A stretch of DNA of 64,000 bases from Mucilaginibacter gracilis (GCF_003633615.1 NZ_RBKU01000001.1:6200001-6264000); one strand, 5' to 3'; positions 28,208 through 36,404 are shown, counted from the stretch's first letter. Numbers and translations are program-made. Notes: generated from the letters alone by a model not told the origin.

Positions 28208-28740
28208 GCCTTTTTAACCTTAAACGCAACCATAACATCGCCCCAAACAAAGTAAACCTTGCCCGACTTTTTGATATTAAACTTCAATCGCTCCGTAAAC
28301 TCGGGCGCGGTTCCTGTATTTACGGTTATGCGCAGCGCATCATTAGCCTCGCTATATATGGTGCCCCACTGGTTCCAGGTTTTGTTGAAAATGATAACCC
28401 ATTTTTTTTCGCCGGGTACCGAGTATAAACTGTATTTGCCGGCAGGTAAACGTTTGCCTTCTATTTTAACATCTTTATCAATTTCAAAAACGGTAGCCTC
28501 GTTTGCACCTGTGCGCCAAACTTTGCCGTAAGTTGCAATTTCGTTACCGCCTATGGCGCGCCCTTTTACCCCTGGCGAGCCGTAACTTACTTTTATAGTT
28601 ATACCCTTACGGGTTGTAACGGTAACACTATCCGGCGGACTTAACCGCTTGGTTTTATCTTCGGGCTTTTTTTGTGCCGAGGCACTAAAAACTATTAATA
28701 AACAAGTAACAAGCAGGGCAAATGGTAATAGCTTTTTCAT
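28204..28740 (-). CDS. DUF2911 family exported protein
   Basis: The 178-residue protein has a signal peptide (MKKLLPFALLVTCLLIVFSASA). The body matches DUF2911: ITIKVSYGSPGVKGRAIGG, YGKVWRTGANEATVFEIDKD, LPAGKYSLYSVPGEKKWVII and NQWGTIYSEANDALRI. The function of the family is unknown; a small beta-sandwich is likely. The start at 28740 is chosen over one 51 bp upstream because the signal peptide starts there. It is co-expressed with the overlapping downstream gene. Confidence 0.85.
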   Translation of the reverse strand: MKKLLPFALLVTCLLIVFSASAQKKPEDKTKRLSPPDSVTVTTRKGITIKVSYGSPGVKGRAIGGNEIATYGKVWRTGANEATVFEIDKDVKIEGKRLPAGKYSLYSVPGEKKWVIIFNKTWNQWGTIYSEANDALRITVNTGTAPEFTERLKFNIKKSGKVYFVWGDVMVAFKVKKA

Positions 28741-28822
28741 GAGTAATGGCGTTTTAATTAGCAATACAATAATACTAATTATTGTTATCACCAGTTTATT
28801 AACCTTATGTCATAATAACGCG

Positions 28823-29839
28823 TTATGGTTTGGCTGTAAAGGCATCAATCATTTTCATTACAATAACGGCATCATCTATCGAACATAAATTTTCGCCTTC
28901 GTTTTTAAAATAGGCTACTACGCGCTCAATCATGGGTTGTTGTATATGTTCGGGGTGCACAAAATCAATTACCTGTATGTCGTCTTCCTCGTCATTGTGC
29001 CATATTACGTTTTTACCAAAAAACGGAAAGCTGATGCTGCCATTACTGCCCACAATCATGCACTCATCAATCTGGTCCTCATCATCAACATTAAAACTCC
29101 ATGAGCCGTTGACGGTAATATTGTTTTCAAACAGGGCCAGGCCGGCAACATGATCGTCGGCGGCGCTTAAACCAGCCTGATTTATTGATATGCCGTGCAT
29201 GTATTTCGGTTGGCCAAAAAAGTAAAGCATTAAATCCAACTGGTGCGGTGCCAAATCGTGAAAATACCCGCCGCCCGACAAGGCCGGGTCAACGCGCCAG
29301 TTTTGCTCGCTATCGGCAATCAATTGCGGCTTGCGGGCCTGCCACATTTTTATCTGCACGGTACGCACATCGCCAATAGCCTTGGTATCTAATAGGTTTT
29401 TAACATACAAAAACATAGGCACCGCGCGGCGGTAATGCGCCACACTTAATTTAGCGGTTGATTGTTTAAGCGCATCGGCTATTTCCTGAGCTTCGGCAGC
29501 GTTTAAGGTAACGGGCTTCTCTACGTAAACGTTTAAACCCCGCTTTAAAGCTTCAATTGCATAATCTTTGTGCGACGATGGCGGAGTAGCAATGTATATC
29601 GAGTTAATTTCGGGGTCGCTCATCAGTTCGGTAGCATCGTTGTACCATTTACCAACATTGTGCCGCTCGGCATAGTCAATTGCCTTAACTGCATCGCGGC
29701 GCATAACGGCTATAAGCTCGCTATCGGCCACTTTGTTAAATGCAGGACCGCTTTTCACCTCGGTTACGTTACCGCAACCAATAATTCCCCATTTTATCCC
29801 GCTAACCCCCTGAAGGGGAATTTTATTATCCTGATCCAT
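28823..29839 (-). CDS. Gfo/Idh/MocA-family NAD(P)-dependent oxidoreductase
   Basis: The 338-residue oxidoreductase is probably a sugar or inositol dehydrogenase. Seen: the nucleotide loop WGIIGCGNVTE (about residues 17-27), the family EKP motif in NVYVEKPVTLNAAEA, and a C-terminal alpha/beta substrate domain (GGGYFHDLAPHQLDLMLYF with the catalytic His region). The first 14 residues (MDQDNKIPLQGVSG) are not part of the fold and are encoded by a copy of the CCCCCTGAAGGGG repeat; no other usable start exists before the nucleotide-binding strand. The aldo-keto reductase gene lies upstream on the same strand. Confidence 0.88.
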   Translation of the reverse strand: MDQDNKIPLQGVSGIKWGIIGCGNVTEVKSGPAFNKVADSELIAVMRRDAVKAIDYAERHNVGKWYNDATELMSDPEINSIYIATPPSSHKDYAIEALKRGLNVYVEKPVTLNAAEAQEIADALKQSTAKLSVAHYRRAVPMFLYVKNLLDTKAIGDVRTVQIKMWQARKPQLIADSEQNWRVDPALSGGGYFHDLAPHQLDLMLYFFGQPKYMHGISINQAGLSAADDHVAGLALFENNITVNGSWSFNVDDEDQIDECMIVGSNGSISFPFFGKNVIWHNDEEDDIQVIDFVHPEHIQQPMIERVVAYFKNEGENLCSIDDAVIVMKMIDAFTAKP

Positions 29840-29866
29840 TTTACCCCCTATCCCCCTGAAGGGGAA
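29800..29866. repeat. Family A repeat, tandem pair over the Gfo/Idh/MocA start
   Basis: Two same-orientation copies of an ACCCCCTGAAGGGG-type unit (29804-29820 and 29850-29866, the second preceded by ACCCCCT) bracket the ATG at 29839. Relatives are at 60296-60434 and 63122-63291. Confidence 0.8.
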
Positions 29867-29890
29867 ATATTATTAGTTAGTTTATTTTTT

Positions 29891-29940
29891 ATCTTGATTC
29901 TCGATTCTTGATTCTTGATTCTAGCATCTTACTCCTTGAT
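29891..29940. repeat. GATTCTT microrepeat, family G, downstream of the aldo-keto reductase
   Basis: Tandem units ATTCTTGATTCTTGATTCT preceded by ATCTTGATTCTCG, ending at the stop codon of the reductase gene. An opposite-orientation relative is at 30971-30998. Confidence 0.6.
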
Positions 29941-29941
29941 G

Positions 29942-30934
29942 CTATCCTAAAATCAGTTCTATCCTTTGCAACTCTTCGCTGCTGAATTTGATATTCTCCA
30001 GGCATTTTATGGAGTCGAGTAATTGCGCGGGCTTGCTCGCACCAATTAGCACGGTAGTTACACGTTCGTCTTTTAATATCCAGGCTAAGGCCATTTGAGC
30101 CAGCGACTGGCCACGTTCAACGGCTATATCATTTAACTGTTTTATTTGCGAGAGCCTTGCTTCGGTAATGTTGTTTTCGGTTAAAAAACCAACACCTTTT
30201 GCCACGCGCGAATCGGCAGGGATGCCACCTAAATATTTATTGGTTAACAAGCCCTGTGCCAACGGCGAAAAAGGTATGCAGCCAACTCCGTTTGCGTGTA
30301 AAACATCAAGCAAGCCTTCGGTTTCAACCCAGCGCTCAAACATAGAGTATTTGGGCTGATGTATTAAACAAGGTGTACCCAGTTGTTTCAATATACTGAT
30401 GGCTTCGGCCGCCTCCTTCGGGCGATAGTTAGAAATGCCAACATATAGCGCCTTACCCTGCCTAACAATGAGGTCGAGCGCAGCCATCGTTTCTTCAAGT
30501 GGCGTATCTGGGTCGGGCCGGTGGTGATAAAATATATCTACATATTCCAGGCCCATCCGTTTCAGGCTTTGGTCGAGGCTGGAAACCAGGTATTTTTTTG
30601 ATCCCCATTCCCCATACGGGCCTTCCCACATGTGGTATCCGGCTTTTGTTGAAATGATGAGTTCATCGCGGTAAGCTGCAAAATCTTCTTTCAATATCCT
30701 GCCAAAGTTAATTTCGGCCGAACCCGGCGGCGGGCCGTAATTATTAGCCAGGTCAAAATGGGTGATACCGCTATCAAAAGCAGTGTGCAATGTTTTGCGA
30801 TAGTTATCCATAAGGTCAACATCGCCGAAATTGTGCCACAGGCCCAATGATATAGCCGAAAGTTTAATACCGCTTTTACCGCACCGGCGATAAAGCATAT
30901 TAGAATATCTGTTTGAAGCTGGCGTATAAGGCAT
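29942..30934 (-). CDS. Aldo/keto reductase, YghZ (L-glyceraldehyde 3-phosphate reductase) type
   Basis: The 330-residue TIM-barrel NADPH-dependent reductase has the N-terminus RYSNMLYRRCGKSGIKLSAI, close to YghZ. The catalytic tetrad can be read as D61 and Y66 in FDLANNYG, K97 in IISTKAGY and H138 in FYHHRPDP. The family reduces small aldehydes such as methylglyoxal and L-glyceraldehyde 3-phosphate, serving detoxification. It is probably transcribed with the downstream Gfo/Idh/MocA gene. It is bracketed by family G repeats. Confidence 0.9.
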   Translation of the reverse strand: MPYTPASNRYSNMLYRRCGKSGIKLSAISLGLWHNFGDVDLMDNYRKTLHTAFDSGITHFDLANNYGPPPGSAEINFGRILKEDFAAYRDELIISTKAGYHMWEGPYGEWGSKKYLVSSLDQSLKRMGLEYVDIFYHHRPDPDTPLEETMAALDLIVRQGKALYVGISNYRPKEAAEAISILKQLGTPCLIHQPKYSMFERWVETEGLLDVLHANGVGCIPFSPLAQGLLTNKYLGGIPADSRVAKGVGFLTENNITEARLSQIKQLNDIAVERGQSLAQMALAWILKDERVTTVLIGASKPAQLLDSIKCLENIKFSSEELQRIELILG

Positions 30935-30970
30935 AGGTTATTTATCTGAGGTAAAAATATAAAGAAGATT

Positions 30971-30998
30971 TAAGAAGCAAGAACCAGGATTCAAGATA
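30971..30998. repeat. Family G repeat upstream of the aldo-keto reductase
   Basis: AGCAAGAACCAGGATTCAAG resembles the inverted form of the GATTCTTG units at 29891-29940. Confidence 0.4.
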
Positions 30999-31151
30999 AA
31001 CGGTGCATTATTAAAAATGTACGGAATCTACTTCATAATTCGTTGTACCATATTCGATGTTCATTATCAAGTGCCTTAATTAAAAACATGGTATTCATGG
31101 CACCTCTAACACCCTCAATAACTACCAAACCCAATAGCCAATTACAAAACC

Positions 31152-31358
31152 TTAATCTGCAACATATTCTAATATATCGCCAGGTTGGCAATTGAGTGCC
31201 AGGCAAATAGCTTCGAGGGTTTCAAAACGTATGGCTTTGGCCTTGCCGGTTTTTAAAATAGAAAGGTTGGATAGTGTAATGCCTACCTTGGCGCTCAATT
31301 CGTTAAGCGACATTTTGCGTTTGGCCATCATTACATCAAGGTTTACTATGATAGCCAT
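31152..31358 (-). CDS. Cro/C1-type HTH transcriptional regulator (YozG-like)
   Basis: The 68-residue protein is essentially one helix-turn-helix domain: MAKRKMSLNELSAKVGITL then NLSILKTGKAKAIRFETLEA and LNCQPGDILEYVAD. This is the small YozG-like XRE type. Genes of this type usually follow a DUF2975 membrane protein gene and are thought to regulate the pair. Here it starts 1 bp after the DUF2975 stop, so they are co-translated. Confidence 0.9.
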   Translation of the reverse strand: MAIIVNLDVMMAKRKMSLNELSAKVGITLSNLSILKTGKAKAIRFETLEAICLALNCQPGDILEYVAD

Positions 31359-31359
31359 A

Positions 31360-31986
31360 TTATATGGTTAAATCCATTTCGTGTTGGTTTTTAACACCGC
31401 GCTGGTAAAATGAAATAACCATGCGCAATATCCATATGCTCGTTGTAAAAAAGATAACATTAAAATGGCTGCCAAATTTATAGCCTGCCAAACCGTGTTT
31501 ACTATTGTTTACCCATTGCATGTTGTAACCGTAATTTAAGCTTTCAAAAATAAGCCAAATTAGGCCGAGGTTACAAAGTACACTTATTTGCTTTAAATGC
31601 CTCGGGTTAAAAGGATCGGCAAAATTAAAATTACGTATGATGATTAACACAAACACGCACAGCGCCAGCTTTAATACCGAACCGGCAAAGCTATCGGCTT
31701 GTGCAAAGGCGTTATTGTTATCACCATTATTGAGCATTAAAAACTCTACAGGGGTGGTAACCTCAAACTCTACAAGGGCGCTTTGCATGGTATAACTGGC
31801 GGGGTATTTTACACCATTAAACATAACCTCGCCATTTGGTTTTTGATTTTCTAACAGCACATATCGCTTTAAGTTAAAGCTGGATGTTAACTGAAACATG
31901 ATCATTATTACATAAAAAATAACCGTCCAAATAATTGATGATTTTATCAGGCTGGCCGGAAAAAGGAAGCTAAAAAACTTATTCAT
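31360..31986 (-). CDS. DUF2975 family membrane protein
   Basis: The 208-residue protein has four hydrophobic segments (SIIWTVIFYVIMIMFQLTS, VLKLALCVFVLIIIRNF, VLCNLGLIWLIFESLNYGYN and the C-terminal FFTTSIWILRMVISFY). Layout and the neighbouring YozG-like regulator fit DUF2975, a family of unknown function. The start at 31986 is chosen; an upstream ATG would add a Cys/His-containing stretch not seen in the family. A CAAATTTA box at 32043 (TAAATTTG on this strand) may be the promoter. Confidence 0.75.
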   Translation of the reverse strand: MNKFFSFLFPASLIKSSIIWTVIFYVIMIMFQLTSSFNLKRYVLLENQKPNGEVMFNGVKYPASYTMQSALVEFEVTTPVEFLMLNNGDNNNAFAQADSFAGSVLKLALCVFVLIIIRNFNFADPFNPRHLKQISVLCNLGLIWLIFESLNYGYNMQWVNNSKHGLAGYKFGSHFNVIFFTTSIWILRMVISFYQRGVKNQHEMDLTI

Positions 31987-32087
31987 AAATACTTTACTTA
32001 AATAAATAACTGCACAATGGTAAAACAAAATTTTGGTTATCTCAAATTTATTTATTGTTTTACAATAAATATTTATTTCAAATCAAG

Positions 32088-32095
32088 TAAATTTG
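32088..32095 (+). promoter_or_regulatory. Candidate -7 box for rpoD
   Basis: TAAATTTG matches TAnnTTTG and lies 119 bp before the rpoD ATG, implying a leader of about 110 nt. No clear -33 element. Confidence 0.35.
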
Positions 32096-32213
32096 TGTTG
32101 GGAACTTTTAAATAAAAATTGCGCTGCCGGGCTTGCAAATGTTATTTTTTAACAACATTTTCATACTATTGCACGTTGTAGTAAAAATTACCGAATAGAC
32201 GTATATTCCATAA

Positions 32214-33074
32214 ATGAGACAACTCAAAATAACCCAATCCATTACTAATCGGGAATCGCAGTCGTTAGACAAGTATCTCCACGAAATAGGAAAGGTTGAC
32301 CTGATAACTGCCGAAGAGGAAGTAATACTTGCGCAAAAAATAAGAGAGGGCGACCAGGTTGCCCTTGAGCGTTTAACTAAAACCAATTTGCGCTTTGTTG
32401 TTTCGGTAGCTAAACAATACCAAAACCAGGGCCTAACCCTTGGCGACCTGATTAACGAAGGTAACCTGGGTTTAATTAAAGCCGCCAAGCGTTTTGACGA
32501 AACAAAGGGTTTTAAGTTTATATCGTACGCCGTTTGGTGGATACGCCAATCTATACTACAAGCCATTGCCGAGCAATCGCGCATTGTGCGTTTGCCCCTT
32601 AACCAGGTAGGCTCGTTAAGTAAAATAAGCAAAGCTTTCTCAAAACTGGAGCAGGAATACGAGCGCGAACCATCGCCCGAGGAACTGGCCGACATACTGG
32701 AAACTACGGTTGAAAAAATATCAGACACGTTAAGCAATTCGGGCCGCCATGTATCAATGGATGCGCCATTTGTTACCGGCGAAGAAAATACGCTGCTGGA
32801 TGTATTGGATAACCACGAACCCAATACCGATTCGCATTTAATTAACGAATCGCTGGCCGAAGAGATCAGGCGGTCGTTATCATCATTAACCGAGCGTGAG
32901 CGCGAAATTGTGGTGTTATTTTTTGGCCTGGGCTCAAACAGCCCTTTCTCGTTAGAAGAAATTGGCGAAAAGTTTAACCTCACCCGCGAGCGCGTAAGGC
33001 AGATAAAAGATAAGGCATTGCAACGTTTAAGGCATACCTCGCGCAGTAAAATATTAAAATCGTATTTAGGTTAA
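32214..33074 (+). CDS. rpoD: Primary sigma factor RpoD/SigA
   Basis: The 286-residue sigma-70 factor starts promoter recognition by RNA polymerase at housekeeping genes. Seen: region 1.2 (QSLDKYLHEIGKVDLITAEE), region 2 with LINEGNLGLIKAAKRFDETK and FKFISYAVWWIRQSILQAIA, region 3 (SKAFSKLEQEYEREPSPEEL) and the region 4.2 helix-turn-helix (SLEEIGEKFNLTRERVRQIK). The short form without an acidic 1.1 domain is typical of the Bacteroidota primary sigma factor, which reads TTG / TAnnTTTG promoters. It is monocistronic or followed by the small ABC module 30 bp downstream. Confidence 0.95.
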   Translation: MRQLKITQSITNRESQSLDKYLHEIGKVDLITAEEEVILAQKIREGDQVALERLTKTNLRFVVSVAKQYQNQGLTLGDLINEGNLGLIKAAKRFDETKGFKFISYAVWWIRQSILQAIAEQSRIVRLPLNQVGSLSKISKAFSKLEQEYEREPSPEELADILETTVEKISDTLSNSGRHVSMDAPFVTGEENTLLDVLDNHEPNTDSHLINESLAEEIRRSLSSLTEREREIVVLFFGLGSNSPFSLEEIGEKFNLTRERVRQIKDKALQRLRHTSRSKILKSYLG

Positions 33075-33104
33075 CATTTCGGGTTTATTGCCTAATTTTA
33101 GCAT

Positions 33105-33410
33105 ATGTGGGCACACCGGAAATTGATTGTTATATTTTACAGACCGCTGTTTATTGCAAACATTGCCTTTAATTTTATTGCTTTACTCTTCATCCATATT
33201 TTTGGATGGGGGCTTGCACTCAATGCCTTATTTATTAAAGCAGCAGGTTATGCTATATTAGTAGGCTACCAATACACGCTATACAACAAAACCTATTTTT
33301 ACTATCGAAATTCGGGTGTACCGATTAGAAAAATGTATGGCTACACTTTTTTGCTTGATTTTTTGGTTTTTGCATTAGCAACTCTTATTTATTGGATAGC
33401 TGCAAAATGA
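33105..33410 (+). CDS. Small integral membrane protein linked to an ABC ATPase
   Basis: The 101-residue protein has three hydrophobic segments (LIVIFYRPLFIANIAFNFIA, IHIFGWGLALNALFIKAAGY, FLVFALATLIYWIAA). Its stop overlaps the start of the ATPase gene (ATGA, 33407-33410), indicating translational coupling. It could be a minimal transporter membrane subunit, though too small for a usual permease. No family recognised. A TAATTTTA box at 33093 lies 12 bp before the ATG. Confidence 0.6.
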   Translation: MWAHRKLIVIFYRPLFIANIAFNFIALLFIHIFGWGLALNALFIKAAGYAILVGYQYTLYNKTYFYYRNSGVPIRKMYGYTFLLDFLVFALATLIYWIAAK

Positions 33411-34066
33411 GTTATTCAATTTTAAAATCGGATAGTATAGAGATCGACTTTGATGGCCGCAAAATTTTGCAGGGCGTTTATCTAGAATGCAAACAGGGCG
33501 AAGTGCTGGGCTTATTAGGGCGAAACGGTTGTGGCAAATCAACCTTATTAAAAATTATTTTTGGCTCGGTTACGCCATCGCATAAATACGTAAGTATTGA
33601 TGGTGTGTATGTAAACAAAGGATACACCAACGGCCAAATTGCTTATCTGCCACAGCATCATTATTTACCTACGGGTGTTAAAATAATCAGCTTGGCAAAG
33701 CAAATTATTGACCCATTGGTATGGGATGAATTTGCGGCTTACCCTATTTATCAAACTTATTTTAATAAAACGGTAAACGATATATCCGGCGGCGAATGGC
33801 GGCAACTGGAAATGTTGATGGTGTTATACAGTAAGGCCAAATTTATTTTGTTGGACGAGCCTTTTACCCACATCTCGCCTATCCAGGTTGAAGAGTTTAA
33901 GGGAATTATTACCGCACGGGCAAAAACCCGGGGCATTATAGTAACCGACCATTATTATAGAAACGTGCTGGAAGTTAGCGACAGGCTACTTTTATTAAAC
34001 AATGGCTACACCCAAATGATAAGCAACCAGGCTGATTTAGTAACTTACGGCTATCTTAGCGTTTAA
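33407..34066 (+). CDS. ABC transporter ATP-binding protein
   Basis: The 219-residue protein is a complete nucleotide-binding domain: Walker A GRNGCGKST (residues 38-46), Q-loop region NGQIAYLPQHHYLPTG, signature NDISGGEWRQLEMLMV, Walker B with FILLDEPFTHISPIQVEEF and the switch histidine in IIVTDHYYRNV. The start at 33407 is chosen; a TTG-type start 15 bp upstream would only add five residues. The only neighbour encoding a membrane protein is the 101-residue gene upstream, so the transported substrate and the complete complex are unknown. Confidence 0.85.
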   Translation: MSYSILKSDSIEIDFDGRKILQGVYLECKQGEVLGLLGRNGCGKSTLLKIIFGSVTPSHKYVSIDGVYVNKGYTNGQIAYLPQHHYLPTGVKIISLAKQIIDPLVWDEFAAYPIYQTYFNKTVNDISGGEWRQLEMLMVLYSKAKFILLDEPFTHISPIQVEEFKGIITARAKTRGIIVTDHYYRNVLEVSDRLLLLNNGYTQMISNQADLVTYGYLSV

Positions 34067-34089
34067 TATTTCGCCACAACATCATCATC

Positions 34090-34881
34090 ATGACTATACC
34101 TATTTACCAGGCCGATGCCTTTACCGATACCCTTTTTGGCGGTAACCCGGCGGCTATTTGCCCTTTAACCGAATGGCTGCCTGCCGAAACCATGCAGCAA
34201 ATAGCTGCCGAAAATAACCTTGCCGAAACCGCCTACTTTGTAAAAACGGATAATGGCTACAGCCTGCGCTGGTTTACCCCCGAACTGGAAATTGACCTTT
34301 GCGGCCATGCCACTTTAGCCAGTGCCCACATTTTATTTACCGAGTTGGGTTATGAAGGCGATGTGATTAGTTTTGAAACGCAAAAAGCAGGTGTATTAAC
34401 CGTAACAAAAGAAGGCGACCGGTACACGCTCGATTTCCCCTCGCGGCCACCACAGCCTATACCCCTACCAATGGATTTGATTAAGGCTCTTGGCGGCAAA
34501 ATACCCGTTGAGGTATTAAGAGGCCGTGATTATTTTGTGGTTTACGAAACCGAAGAAGATGTGCGCGAGTTAAAACCCGATTTTAACTTGTTAGCCAAAA
34601 TAGATGCTATTGGCATTATTGTAACCGCCGAAGGCGAAAGCGACAACGTTGATTTTGTATCGCGGTTTTTTGCACCCGCAGCGGGCATTAATGAAGACCC
34701 GGTAACCGGATCGGCACATTGTAACCTGATACCTTACTGGGCCGATATGCTGGAGAAGGATGAATTGCATGCCTTCCAGATATCATCCCGAAAAGGCGAG
34801 CTTTGGTGTACCAACAAAGGCGACCGTGTGCTGATGAGCGGCAAAGCGGTTACTTATTTAAAAGGTGAGATTTTTGTTTAG
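34090..34881 (+). CDS. PhzF family isomerase
   Basis: The 263-residue protein belongs to the PhzF/diaminopimelate-epimerase-like fold. Seen: N-terminal IYQADAFTDTLFGGNPAAIC, catalytic Glu E46 in NNLAETAYFV, the DLCGHATLASAH loop (about residues 70-81), and the second-half mirror EDPVTGSAHCNLIPYW. In PhzF the Glu isomerises dihydro-hydroxyanthranilate in phenazine synthesis; no phenazine genes are here, so the substrate is unknown and the name only marks the family. It lies 23 bp after the ABC ATPase gene. Confidence 0.9.
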   Translation: MTIPIYQADAFTDTLFGGNPAAICPLTEWLPAETMQQIAAENNLAETAYFVKTDNGYSLRWFTPELEIDLCGHATLASAHILFTELGYEGDVISFETQKAGVLTVTKEGDRYTLDFPSRPPQPIPLPMDLIKALGGKIPVEVLRGRDYFVVYETEEDVRELKPDFNLLAKIDAIGIIVTAEGESDNVDFVSRFFAPAAGINEDPVTGSAHCNLIPYWADMLEKDELHAFQISSRKGELWCTNKGDRVLMSGKAVTYLKGEIFV

Positions 34882-35014
34882 GTGAAAGGCGAATGGCAGA
34901 AAGGTAAAAGGCGAAAGCTGAAAGGTAAAAGGTGAAAGGAAAAAGGTAAAAGCTGAAAGGTTGTTTCCGCTTGATGCAAAAGCTTTGGGCTTTTAGCTTT
35001 TGGCTTTCACCTTT
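34882..35014. repeat. Purine-rich GGTAAAAGGTGAAAGG repeat, family H, with inverted end
   Basis: Starts right after the PhzF stop with GGTGAAAGGCG, runs through many AAAGGTAAAAG / AAAGCTGAAAGG units, and ends with the complementary TTGGCTTTCACCTTTG, so the whole block can fold back. It abuts the SDR remnant. Confidence 0.65.
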
Positions 35015-35140
35015 GTAGAATCGGTATTCCAACAATTAAAAGCCGGCAAAACTGAAATAACCTTTGGATCCAGCGAGGCAAGGGCCAACGCCGGTAAAGA
35101 AGATTTAACGGCTGCTTTTAACTTAATAAACCCAAGTTAA
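35015..35140 (+). pseudogene. Remnant of a short-chain dehydrogenase/reductase (C-terminal 41 residues)
   Basis: An open frame ending in TAA at 35138-35140 reads VESVFQQLKAGKTEITFGSS and continues EARANAGKEDLTAAFNLINP. The G-K-T-E-I-x-x-G pattern is characteristic of the C-terminus of DltE-type SDR oxidoreductases. There is no start codon and the upstream side is the family H repeat with an in-frame stop at about 34994. The rest of the gene is missing from the window. Confidence 0.6.
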
Positions 35141-35149
35141 CAGTAATTT

Positions 35150-35734
35150 TTAATTGTTTTTAAGTTTCAAAATTAAATTATAAACCTCTCTCACGTTCTC
35201 AATCAACGTGAGAGACGGTAATTTACTTGCGCCCCTTAAACGAATCCCGTTTCGGCCAAACCAGGTTGTATCCGTATTTAAGGTTATCGTTCCCCAACTA
35301 TCGTAACGCTCGCTAATTTCGATCTTAGGAATAGAATTTATATCGTAAGACGATACATCTTCTGAGAATATGCCTTCTTCAATTATTATTCTTGTTGCAG
35401 TAATTCCATACAGAGTATTTCTTCTCAGGGCACGATCCCAAAAAAGCCGTCCTATGCCTATATATAAACCTATTGTTAAAAAAATTGGAGCTATAAAAAA
35501 AGTAATTGGGCTTTTATTTATGTCGAGCAACGCCTTTAAAATGTTATAACACCAAATAATTGAAATTGGTATAAAAATCATGTCCCCAATAGTAAAAACA
35601 ATTCCGCGCTTGGGGCGGCCTATCCATAAAAAGCTTTCGTTATATGCTAATTCAGTTTTAAATTGTTTCTGGGCTCCCGTGTTTGCATCCACAAGTTTTT
35701 TTTGGGGAAAGATACTATTTTCCGCACATATCAA
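35150..35734 (-). CDS. Membrane protein with PH-like domain (tentative)
   Basis: The 194-residue protein has two central membrane helices (GDMIFIPISIIWCYNILKAL, FFIAPIFLTIGLYIGIGRLF) followed by a beta-rich region (LYGITATRIIIEEGIFSEDV, YDSWGTITLNTDTTWFGRNG). YGITATRIII resembles the YxLTxxRlii strand of bacterial PH domains (DUF304-like), so a PH-like fold is likely but not certain. The start is a TTG at 35734 overlapping the upstream stop (TTGA); a GTG about 14 codons later is possible. Confidence 0.55.
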   Translation of the reverse strand: MICAENSIFPQKKLVDANTGAQKQFKTELAYNESFLWIGRPKRGIVFTIGDMIFIPISIIWCYNILKALLDINKSPITFFIAPIFLTIGLYIGIGRLFWDRALRRNTLYGITATRIIIEEGIFSEDVSSYDINSIPKIEISERYDSWGTITLNTDTTWFGRNGIRLRGASKLPSLTLIENVREVYNLILKLKNN

Positions 35735-36369
35735 TACCCTACAGTAAACTGTTTTTTAATAAACTGCGGGTTTTCAACCTCATTTAAAATAGCAACGGCA
35801 AAGTCTTCCATTGATATATGGCTTTTGCCTTGTTCATCAACCAATAATTGCGTTGTACCTGTACGGAAATTGCCTGTACGTTCGCCTGGAACTATTTCGG
35901 CGGACGGGCTGGCGACTGTCCAGTCGAGTTCGTTTTCATTTTGCCAGGCTTTAAGTGCTTCGCGGTGGGCCTCGGCTACCGGCTTGTATTCGGCTGGAAA
36001 GTTAGGCGTATCAACTACCGCAATACCGGGCGAAGCTTCTAAACTACCCGCACCGCCAACTATAACAAGGCGTTTTACGTTAGCTTGCTTTAGCCCGTTA
36101 CTTAACGATAAAACCAATTCAACAATGCTTGATGGGGCTGCGCCATGCGTAGGGCTGTAAGCACTTACAACGGCATCGTGGTTAAACACGGCACCCTCCA
36201 CACTTTGCGATTCAAAAATATCGCCCCTGGCAACCGTAAGGCGTTCATGTATCAGGGTATAAGTTTCGGGTTTACGCGCTATGGCGGTAACATGATGCCC
36301 ACGGTTAAGTGCTTCGGTAACTATACGGCTGCCTATGCGCCCGGCGGCTCCAAATATTGCTATTTTCAT
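35731..36369 (-). CDS. NAD(P)H-binding (NmrA/SDR-like) protein
   Basis: The 212-residue single-domain Rossmann protein carries the dinucleotide loop IFGAAGRIGSRIVTEALNRG near the N-terminus, followed by HHVTAIARKP and DIFESQSVEGAVFNHDAVVS. It matches the YwnB/NmrA-like group of short NAD(P)H-binding proteins, some of which are reductases and others redox sensors. No catalytic YxxxK motif is apparent. It overlaps the downstream PH-like gene by 4 bp. Confidence 0.8.
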   Translation of the reverse strand: MKIAIFGAAGRIGSRIVTEALNRGHHVTAIARKPETYTLIHERLTVARGDIFESQSVEGAVFNHDAVVSAYSPTHGAAPSSIVELVLSLSNGLKQANVKRLVIVGGAGSLEASPGIAVVDTPNFPAEYKPVAEAHREALKAWQNENELDWTVASPSAEIVPGERTGNFRTGTTQLLVDEQGKSHISMEDFAVAILNEVENPQFIKKQFTVGY

Positions 36370-36404
36370 GGTAAATTGGGTTAATTATGTTGTTAAACAC
36401 TAAA

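Noticed and set aside
32108..32983. Open frame of 291 codons on the minus strand opposite rpoD
   Set aside because: Antisense to a clear sigma factor; its Ser/Arg-rich translation is a mirror of the rpoD codons and shows no domain.
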